19,689 nt of DNA, taken from positions 1 to 19,689 of the forward strand of contig JAUWZG010000011.1 of NCBI GenBank assembly GCA_030615425.1, written 5' to 3'. The notes below the pieces were generated by a model that did no database searches, had not been told where the DNA came from, and saw nothing but the letters and a program-made list of their open reading frames with translations. The translations under genes were made by a program, and so were the position numbers. Source of the DNA: Dehalococcoidia bacterium. GTDB taxonomy: Bacteria; Chloroflexota; Dehalococcoidia; Dehalococcoidales; BS750m-G39. This document shows positions 13,882 through 19,689 of this stretch, one piece after another (the first letter of the stretch is position 1; every line of letters starts with the position of its first letter).

Positions 13882-15549
13882 ATGAAAAGCGATACCGTTA
13901 AACGAGGCATAGAGCGTGCCCCCCACCGGTCTTTACTGCACGCCCTGGGCTGGAGCAAGGCGGATATAGATAAGCCACTTATCGGCATTATCAATAGCTT
14001 TACCGAGATTGTCCCCGGCCATATGCACCTGCCCCAGATTGCCCAGGCAGTAAAAGCTGGGGTGTGGAGCAAGGGGGGTGTCCCCTTTGAGGTCAACACC
14101 ATTGCCGTCTGCGACGGCATTGCCATGAACCACCCGGGCATGAAATATAGCCTCCCCAGCCGGGAATTAATCGCTGATTCGGTGGAGATAATGGCTGAGG
14201 CTCATGCCTTTGACGGCTTGGTCTTCATTCCCAACTGCGACAAAATAACGCCGGGGATGCTGATGGCGGCGGTAAGACTGAACCTGCCAGCCATCTTCGT
14301 CAGCGGTGGTCCCATGCTGGCCGGGCGCCGGGAAGTTAACGGCAAGGTGGAAAGGGTTGACGTTAACTCTATCTTCGAGGCGGTGGGCAAGGTAGCCGCC
14401 GGCAAAATGAAGCCTGAGGAGTTGGAGGAGCTGGAAGAGCTTGCCTGCCCCGGCTGCGGCAGTTGCTCCGGGATGTTCACCGCCAATACCATGAATTGCC
14501 TGACTGAAGCCCTGGGAATGGGGCTGGCCGGCAATGGCACTATCCCGGCGGTTGACGGCCGGCGGCTACAGCTAGCCAGAAAAGCCGGGCAACAGATTAT
14601 AAAACTTCTGGCGAAGGGCATCCGCCCCAGAGATATTGTAACTAAGGACGCCATTCATAACGCCTTTACTATTGATATGGCGCTAGGTGGCAGCACCAAT
14701 TCCGTTCTGCACCTTATAGCCATAGCTCATGAAGCCGGGGTTGATTTCTCGCTGGCAATGGTAAACCAGATAAGCCAGCGCACCCCCCACCTATCCAAGC
14801 TAAGACCGTCCGGCGATTACCACGTTGAGGACTTAGACCGTGCCGGTGGTATAGCCGCCGTGATGAAAGAACTAAAGGAGCTATTGAACCTAAAGGCAAA
14901 AACAGTATCGGGAAGACCGCTGGCTGGGGTTATCGCCGATAGCCAAAACAGGGATAAAGAGGTTATACGCCCTGTTGCCAATGCCCATTCGCCTACCGGA
15001 GGTATCGCCATCCTTTTTGGCAACCTGGCACCAGAAGGCGCCGTGGTAAAGAGAGCAGCGGTAGCTCCAGAAATGATGTTTCATCAGGGAGCAGCCAGGG
15101 TCTTTGACTCTGAAGAAGAAGCCACCAAGGCTATTATGAATATGAAAATAAAGGCGGGGGAAATAGTAGTCATTCGCTATGAGGGACCTAAAGGGGGGCC
15201 GGGAATGAGGGAGATGCTCACCCCTACCTCCCTTCTCAGCGGCATGGGTATGGATAAAGAGATAGCCCTTATAACCGACGGGCGTTTCTCTGGAGCCACC
15301 CGTGGGGCAGCCATCGGACATGTCTCCCCTGAAGCCGCCAGCCGGGGACCTATCGCCGCCTTGAGGAATGGGGATATAATAAAGATTAATATTCTAAATC
15401 ACAAACTTGATGTAGTGCTCGATGATAAACAGATATCTGAGCGTCTGTCACAACTAGCTGAGTTCAAGCCTAAAGTAAAAACAGGTTATCTCCAGCGCTA
15501 TGCCGAGAAGGTAGGCTCAGCTAGCACCGGGGCAGTATTCAGCGGATAA
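13882..15549 (+). CDS. ilvD: Dihydroxyacid dehydratase
   Basis: The 555 residues match IlvD in length. The enzyme dehydrates 2,3-dihydroxy-isovalerate and 2,3-dihydroxy-3-methylvalerate to the 2-oxo acids that precede valine, leucine and isoleucine. Key blocks are [16 protein letters not shown] (Cys77), [12 protein letters not shown] (Cys119), [20 protein letters not shown] (Cys189, 192, 195) and [12 protein letters not shown]. The early motif reads VPGHMHL as in the E. coli enzyme, and lacks the cysteine of the PCN motif found in plant-type [2Fe-2S] enzymes. An oxygen-sensitive [4Fe-4S] type is therefore more likely; this is inference. GAGAAGG lies about 7 nt before the ATG. It is the first structural gene after the attenuator. 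Confidence 0.96.
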   Translation: MKSDTVKRGIERAPHRSLLHALGWSKADIDKPLIGIINSFTEIVPGHMHLPQIAQAVKAGVWSKGGVPFEVNTIAVCDGIAMNHPGMKYSLPSRELIADSVEIMAEAHAFDGLVFIPNCDKITPGMLMAAVRLNLPAIFVSGGPMLAGRREVNGKVERVDVNSIFEAVGKVAAGKMKPEELEELEELACPGCGSCSGMFTANTMNCLTEALGMGLAGNGTIPAVDGRRLQLARKAGQQIIKLLAKGIRPRDIVTKDAIHNAFTIDMALGGSTNSVLHLIAIAHEAGVDFSLAMVNQISQRTPHLSKLRPSGDYHVEDLDRAGGIAAVMKELKELLNLKAKTVSGRPLAGVIADSQNRDKEVIRPVANAHSPTGGIAILFGNLAPEGAVVKRAAVAPEMMFHQGAARVFDSEEEATKAIMNMKIKAGEIVVIRYEGPKGGPGMREMLTPTSLLSGMGMDKEIALITDGRFSGATRGAAIGHVSPEAASRGPIAALRNGDIIKINILNHKLDVVLDDKQISERLSQLAEFKPKVKTGYLQRYAEKVGSASTGAVFSG

Positions 15550-15559
15550 AGGAGCCATT

Positions 15560-17284
15560 ATGAAGATGACCGGAGCTCAAATGATATGCGAGAGTCTGGT
15601 AAAAGAGGGGGTGGAGGTTATTTTTGGTATCCTGGGCGGAGCTATTCTACCGCTATATGATACCCTCCCCCACTACCCCCAGCTTCGCCATATTCTGGTG
15701 CGTCATGAGCAGGGTGCCGCCCACGCCGCTGACGGCTACGCTAGGGCCACAGGAAAAGTGGGGGTATGTATGGCTACCTCAGGTCCCGGCGCTGCCAACC
15801 TGGTAACCGGTATTGCTAATGCCCACCTTGACTCGTCAGCAGTAGTGGCTATAACCGGTCAGGTTGCCAGACCATTTATTGGTAAGGACGCCTTTCAGGA
15901 GACAGATATCACCGGCATCACCCTGCCTATTACCAAGCATAATTATCTTGCCCTCGATGCGGCTTCGTTGCCCAGAATAGTTAAAGAAGCCTTCTATCTA
16001 GCCAGGACGGGTCGTCCGGGACCGGTGCTTATAGACCTACCAAGGGATGTTCAAATAGAGCAGGCAGAATTTCACTACCCGAGTAAGGTTGATTTGCCCG
16101 GCTATAAACCAACGCTCCAAGGGCATCCAGCGCAGATTAAGAAGGCAGCCAAGCTGATAAATGAGGCTCAGCGACCGGCTATTATCGCTGGCAGAGGAGT
16201 AATCATTTCTGGTGGGTATAATGAACTTAAGCAACTAGCTGAGACCGCCCAAATACCGGTGATTACCACCTTATTGGGCATTAGCTGTTTCCCTGAGTCT
16301 CACGCTTTAAGCTACGGGATGCTGGGAATGCACGGTATGGCTTATGCTAATATGGCGATTGATGCTGCCGACCTTATTATCGCTATCGGGATGAGGTTTG
16401 ATGATAGAGCTACGGCTAAGGTAAGCGCTTTTGCCCCCCATGCCCATATTATCCATATGGATATAGACCCGGCAGAGATAGGCAAAAACGTGCGCGTGGA
16501 TGTGCCCATTGTCGGTGATGCCAAAGCCGTCCTTCAGGAATTAAATAAGCTAATTGTTTCCGCCAAACATATTGATTGGGTCAAGCAGCTTGATGACTGG
16601 CGCAAGGAGCACCCATCACTAAATATCAGGGATAGCGAAAGCCTCCTGCCCCAGTATGTAGTTCGCCAAATCTATGAGGCAACCAATGGTGAGGCGATTA
16701 TTGTTACCGGGGTGGGGCAGCACCAGATGTGGGCGGCTCAACACTACTGGCATGATAAGCCCAACACCTTCATCTCATCCGGCGGATTGGGAACCATGGG
16801 CTTTGGCTTACCGGCGGCTGTCGGGGCTAAAGTGGGTTGCCCTGACAGCACCGTCTGGTGTATTGACGGCGACGGTAGCTTTCAGATGACTATCCAGGAA
16901 CTAGCCACCATAGTTCAAGAGAAGGTGGCGGTCAAGATAGCCATTATCCACAACAACTACCTGGGAATGGTGAGGCAGTGGCAGGAGATGTTTTACGGGA
17001 AGCGATATGTGGCCACGCCACTATCTAGCCCGGACTTTGTCAAGATTGCTGAAGCCTACGGCTTTCCCGGGTTAAGAGTAGAGCATAAAGAAGAGGTGAT
17101 GCCGGCTGTCCAAAAGGCTATGGAGGAGCCGGGTCCCTTCCTGATTGATTTTATCGTAGAACCAGAGGAGAATGTTTATCCTATGGTGCCACCGGGGGCG
17201 GCTCTAGCCGAAGTCCTTGAGGAACCAAGAAAGAAGGCTAAAGCGGTTAAAGATTCGGCAAAGCTTCCGGTAAGCAATATCTAA
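15560..17284 (+). CDS. ilvB: Acetolactate synthase, large (catalytic) subunit
   Basis: This 574-residue thiamine diphosphate enzyme condenses two pyruvates to 2-acetolactate, or pyruvate with 2-oxobutyrate to 2-aceto-2-hydroxybutyrate. The N-terminal domain has GAQMICESLVKEGVEVIFG and the catalytic Glu50 in RHEQGAAHAADGYARATGK, followed by TSGPGA. The central domain is the FAD-binding one. The C-terminal domain has the thiamine diphosphate and Mg2+ motif starting at GDGS (437-440) and ending at HNN about 27 residues later, followed by MVRQWQEMFY. AAAGGAG overlapping the ilvD stop is the ribosome binding site, with a 10-nt gap between the genes. The regulatory subunit gene ilvN follows, which favours biosynthetic AHAS over catabolic acetolactate synthase. 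Confidence 0.96.
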   Translation: MKMTGAQMICESLVKEGVEVIFGILGGAILPLYDTLPHYPQLRHILVRHEQGAAHAADGYARATGKVGVCMATSGPGAANLVTGIANAHLDSSAVVAITGQVARPFIGKDAFQETDITGITLPITKHNYLALDAASLPRIVKEAFYLARTGRPGPVLIDLPRDVQIEQAEFHYPSKVDLPGYKPTLQGHPAQIKKAAKLINEAQRPAIIAGRGVIISGGYNELKQLAETAQIPVITTLLGISCFPESHALSYGMLGMHGMAYANMAIDAADLIIAIGMRFDDRATAKVSAFAPHAHIIHMDIDPAEIGKNVRVDVPIVGDAKAVLQELNKLIVSAKHIDWVKQLDDWRKEHPSLNIRDSESLLPQYVVRQIYEATNGEAIIVTGVGQHQMWAAQHYWHDKPNTFISSGGLGTMGFGLPAAVGAKVGCPDSTVWCIDGDGSFQMTIQELATIVQEKVAVKIAIIHNNYLGMVRQWQEMFYGKRYVATPLSSPDFVKIAEAYGFPGLRVEHKEEVMPAVQKAMEEPGPFLIDFIVEPEENVYPMVPPGAALAEVLEEPRKKAKAVKDSAKLPVSNI

Positions 17285-17306
17285 AGCCAAGAAGAGAGGT
17301 GCCAAC

Positions 17307-17855
17307 ATGGTCACGACGAAGCACACCCTAATCGCCCTGGTGGAGGATAAGCCCGGGGTGCTTAACCGGATGGCAAGCCTTTTCCGAAGGCGAAGCTTCA
17401 ATATTGAAAGCATTGCCGTAGGACATAGTGAAGTGCCCCACTTGTCGCGCATGACCATTGTTGTCGATGGGGCAACCACTATGGTAGAACAGGTCAGGAA
17501 GCAACTAGATAAGGTAGTGGATGTAGTTAAGGTCTTTGATATTCCTGCAGATGACATGATTGCCCGGGAACTGGCATTGATTAAGGTAAAAGCCACCTCC
17601 TCTACCCGAAGTGAGATTATTGAGATTGTGGATATTTTCAGGGCAAATATAGTAGATGTTGCCTCCGATTCGGTAACCATTGAGGTTACTGGCGACGAGG
17701 ACAAAATCAATTCCTTGCTCAAATTGCTTCGTGGATTCGGTATCAAGGAAATATCCAGGACCGGGCGTATAGCTATGGCTCGAGGTGTTTCAGGCTCGCC
17801 CCCACTAGAGGAAAAGTCGCCTAAGGCTCGGGCTAAAGGGCAGAAAACATCGTAA
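17307..17855 (+). CDS. ilvN: Acetolactate synthase, small (regulatory) subunit
   Basis: The product has 182 residues, in the range of the long form with two domains. An N-terminal ACT domain (about residues 5-80) starts HTLIALVEDKPGVLNRMASL and continues RRRSFNIESIAVGHSE; the GVLNR region forms the valine-binding site in known structures. A second ACT-like domain (about 85-165) begins at RELALIKVKA. It activates IlvB and confers feedback inhibition by valine. The last 15 residues are lysine- and proline-rich and look unstructured. It lies 22 nt after ilvB and 12 nt before ilvC. Confidence 0.94.
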   Translation: MVTTKHTLIALVEDKPGVLNRMASLFRRRSFNIESIAVGHSEVPHLSRMTIVVDGATTMVEQVRKQLDKVVDVVKVFDIPADDMIARELALIKVKATSSTRSEIIEIVDIFRANIVDVASDSVTIEVTGDEDKINSLLKLLRGFGIKEISRTGRIAMARGVSGSPPLEEKSPKARAKGQKTS

Positions 17856-17867
17856 AGGAGATAGACT

Positions 17868-18863
17868 ATGGCCAAGATATATTATGATAGCGATTGTAAC
17901 TTGAAGCTGCTTGAGGGCAAAGTAGCGGGCATTGTCGGCTATGGAAGTCAGGGACATGCCCAGGCTCAAAACCTCAGAGACAGCGGCTGCCAGGTAATAG
18001 TGGCTGAGGCTAAGGGAAGCCAGGGCTGGAAGAATGCTAAGGAAGCTGGATTTAAGGTGCTGACCGCGGCTGAGGTGGTAAAGGAGGCAGATATCATTGT
18101 CATGCTGGCTCCGGATCATCTGCAGCGTGACATCTATCGCGGTTCGATTGAAAAGGGGATATCTCCAGGCAATATGTTGATGTTTGCTCATGGCTTCAAT
18201 ATCCACTATGGTCAGATTATTCCACCACCCAACATTGATGTCGCCATGATAGCCCCCAAGTGCCCCGGTCATATGCTGAGGCAACTTTACACTGAAGGCG
18301 CCGGGCCGCCAGCGATAGTGGCAGTTCATCAAGACGCCTCAGGTAAGGCAAGGGATATCGCCCTTGCTTATGCCAAGGGTATCGGCTGTAGCCGAGCCGG
18401 GGTCATTGAGACTACCTTCGCCGAGGAGACCGAGACCGACCTCTTTGGCGAGCAAACAGTTTTATGTGGCGGGGTTTCAGCCCTGATAAAGGCTAGCTTT
18501 GAGACCCTGGTTGAGGCTGGCTACCAGCCGGAGATTGCCTACTTTGAGGTTTGCAACGAGCTTAAGCTTATCGTTGACCTGATTTATAAAGGGGGCTTGA
18601 GCCATATGCGTTACTCGGTCAGTGATACCGCCGAGTATGGCGATTATACTCGGGGACCAAGGGTAATTGATGAAATGGTCAGGGAAGAGATGATGGAAAT
18701 CCTGGCTGAGATTCAGGATGGCAGCTTCGCCAAAGAGTGGATTCTGGAAAACCAGGCTGGTCGTCCGGTGTATAATGCCCTAAAGAGCCTTGACGCTGAG
18801 CACCCCATAGAAATCGTGGGCCGAGAGCTGAGAGAGATGATGCCCTGGCTTAAGGGTAAATAA
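17868..18863 (+). CDS. ilvC: Ketol-acid reductoisomerase, class I, with unusual cofactor loop
   Basis: This 331-residue enzyme isomerises and reduces acetolactate or acetohydroxybutyrate to the dihydroxy acids used by IlvD. The Rossmann motif is [17 protein letters not shown] (24-40). Catalytic-domain landmarks include [31 protein letters not shown] (the metal-binding Asp and Glu), [15 protein letters not shown] and [14 protein letters not shown]. It is the short class I form. The cofactor loop at residues 46-54 reads AEAKGSQGW where NADPH enzymes typically read like GLRxGSxSW, losing the Arg and the last Ser and adding Glu47; this may favour NADH. The usual PKGPGH motif is PKCPGH. A clear AAAGGAG ribosome binding site precedes the ATG. 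Confidence 0.96.
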   Translation: MAKIYYDSDCNLKLLEGKVAGIVGYGSQGHAQAQNLRDSGCQVIVAEAKGSQGWKNAKEAGFKVLTAAEVVKEADIIVMLAPDHLQRDIYRGSIEKGISPGNMLMFAHGFNIHYGQIIPPPNIDVAMIAPKCPGHMLRQLYTEGAGPPAIVAVHQDASGKARDIALAYAKGIGCSRAGVIETTFAEETETDLFGEQTVLCGGVSALIKASFETLVEAGYQPEIAYFEVCNELKLIVDLIYKGGLSHMRYSVSDTAEYGDYTRGPRVIDEMVREEMMEILAEIQDGSFAKEWILENQAGRPVYNALKSLDAEHPIEIVGRELREMMPWLKGK

Positions 18864-18883
18864 TATAAGGGAGAGAGAGTTTA

Positions 18884-18904
18884 GAGAGGGGCTTCGCCCC
18901 TCTC
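18884..18904. repeat. Perfect 9-bp hairpin after ilvC
   Basis: GAGAGGGGC-TTC-GCCCCTCTC is a perfect inverted repeat starting 21 nt after the ilvC stop. No T-run follows, so it is a poor intrinsic terminator. Together with the next palindrome it looks like a REP-type intergenic element; it could also stabilise the 3' end of the ilv message. Confidence 0.6.
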
Positions 18905-18915
18905 ACCAAAACATT

Positions 18916-18945
18916 CCCCCCTTCCCTTGTAAGGGAAGGGGTCAG
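18916..18945. repeat. REP-like palindrome between ilvC and leuA
   Basis: CCCCTTCCCTT (18918-18928) is followed after GT by its exact reverse complement AAGGGAAGGGG (18931-18941), flanked by further C- and G-runs (CC before, TCAGGGGG after). Such CCCTTCCCTT...AAGGGAAGGGG...AGGGGG blocks are a common style of dispersed intergenic palindromic repeat. Only one copy lies in this window, so its repeat status is inference. Confidence 0.5.
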
Positions 18946-18985
18946 GGGGATGGGTTGGAAGGAATAAAGATAAAGGTAATTTTCG

Positions 18986-19689
18986 ATGGATAAAGTAATT
19001 ATCTTTGATACTACATTACGAGATGGTGAGCAGGCGGCGGGGGGGACATTAAATATCCAGGAGAAGCTGGAGATAGCCAAACAACTGGAAAGGCTAAATG
19101 TTGATGTTATTGAAGCTGGCTTTCCCATTAGCTCTCCAGGTGATTTTGAGGCAGTAAAGCTCATTGCCAAGGAGGTTCACACCCCGATAATCTGCGCTCT
19201 AGCCCGGGCTGTAGCCGAAGATATAGACCGCGCCTGGGAGTCAATCAAAGAGGCGAAACACCCGCGAATACACGTCTTTCTCTCCTCCTCCGATATACAC
19301 CTCGGTTATCAGCTAAAGAAGAGCCGTGAGGAGATTCTGCACACCGCTCGGGAGATGGTGGCTAGAGCCAAGAAATATACCGATGATATAGAGTTTTCGC
19401 CGATGGACGCCAGCCGAACTGAGCCTGAGTATATCTATCAAATCCTAGAAACAGTTATTGATGCCGGCGCTACCACGGTGAACATTCCTGATACTGTGGG
19501 CTATGCCATCCCCGATGAGTTTGGCAACCTTATTGAGGGAATTATCAAAAATGTACCCAACATCAGTAAGGCTGTAGTTAGCGTTCACTGCCACGATGAC
19601 TTAGGACTGGCCGTAGCCAATAGCCTGGAAGCGGTCAAGCGGGGAGCCAGACAGGTGGAATGCACTATCAACGGTATCGGGGAAAGGGC
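18986..19689 (+). CDS. leuA: 2-isopropylmalate synthase, N-terminal part (cut by window end)
   Basis: The frame runs from the ATG at 18986 to the end of the window (234 codons plus two bases) without a stop. It encodes the TIM-barrel half of a HMGL-like acyltransferase: [10 protein letters not shown] (with the metal-binding Asp and catalytic Arg), [50 protein letters not shown] and the metal-binding [13 protein letters not shown], ending in INGIGER. The enzyme condenses 2-oxoisovalerate with acetyl-CoA to start leucine synthesis. The usual GEQSPG reads GEQAAG. Citramalate synthase and homocitrate synthase are alternatives, but the motif set and the place after ilvC favour LeuA. AAAGG lies 9 nt before the ATG. 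Confidence 0.9.
   Translation, partial: MDKVIIFDTTLRDGEQAAGGTLNIQEKLEIAKQLERLNVDVIEAGFPISSPGDFEAVKLIAKEVHTPIICALARAVAEDIDRAWESIKEAKHPRIHVFLSSSDIHLGYQLKKSREEILHTAREMVARAKKYTDDIEFSPMDASRTEPEYIYQILETVIDAGATTVNIPDTVGYAIPDEFGNLIEGIIKNVPNISKAVVSVHCHDDLGLAVANSLEAVKRGARQVECTINGIGER

Noticed and set aside
18850..19170. Minus-strand open frame spanning the ilvC-leuA gap
   Set aside because: It runs through the palindromic repeat and the start of leuA, and its translation is typical of a read-through REP-like element, not a protein.
18986..19689. Citramalate synthase (CimA) as the identity of the last gene
   Set aside because: The [10 protein letters not shown] start, [14 protein letters not shown] and position directly after ilvC match LeuA better, although the substrate-specifying C-terminal part is outside the window.

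Overview
The window is one uninterrupted plus-strand run of about twenty genes from an anaerobic bacterium. Gene content suggests an aromatic-degrading Chloroflexota, most likely Dehalococcoidia-like: a Bzd-type ATP-dependent benzoyl-CoA reductase, soluble heterodisulfide-reductase-type redox proteins, an FrhB/FdhB-like subunit, and a standard branched-chain amino acid operon. This taxonomic placement is inference from content and style, not from a marker gene.

Region 1 (1-5563) is an aromatic-CoA module. A PaaX-family regulator is preceded by a perfect 10-bp inverted repeat. Then come the four benzoyl-CoA reductase subunits in the order N, O, P, Q and a 2[4Fe-4S] ferredoxin of the low-potential type with an insertion in its second cluster motif. 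Most of these genes have strong Shine-Dalgarno sequences and short gaps.

Region 2 (5564-12477) is a tightly packed electron-transfer module: MvhD-like, FrhB/FdhB-like with a C-terminal ferredoxin domain, HdrD-like (HdrC-HdrB fusion), HdrA, and a large NuoG/GltD-like flavoprotein. The flavoprotein ends in a degenerate GIY-YIG-like domain and appears to lack the NAD(P)H-binding domain of GltD. No hydrogenase large subunit, NuoE/NuoF or 2-oxoacid:ferredoxin oxidoreductase is present. I infer that this complex supplies low-potential electrons, through the ferredoxin, to the ATP-dependent reductase. That would pair a class I reductase with the kind of Hdr/Mvh/Nuo-like machinery otherwise known around class II (Bam) reductases.

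Region 3 (12478-13691) is housekeeping: a good extended -10 promoter, then a TsaC/YrdC-family tRNA-modification gene and an RpiB-family isomerase.

Region 4 (13692-19689) is the branched-chain amino acid operon ilvD-ilvB-ilvN-ilvC-leuA, with leuA cut by the window end. The 190-nt leader before ilvD holds a promoter, a 14-codon leader peptide with the run VILVLV, a hairpin directly after its stop codon, and a GC-rich terminator-like hairpin. Together these look like a ribosome-mediated attenuator whose leader peptide may be translated from a nearly leaderless transcript. The ketol-acid reductoisomerase has an altered cofactor-specificity loop that suggests NADH use. A REP-like pair of palindromes separates ilvC from leuA. 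No mobile elements, CRISPR arrays, rRNA or tRNA genes were seen, and no gene-free stretch exceeds 300 bases.
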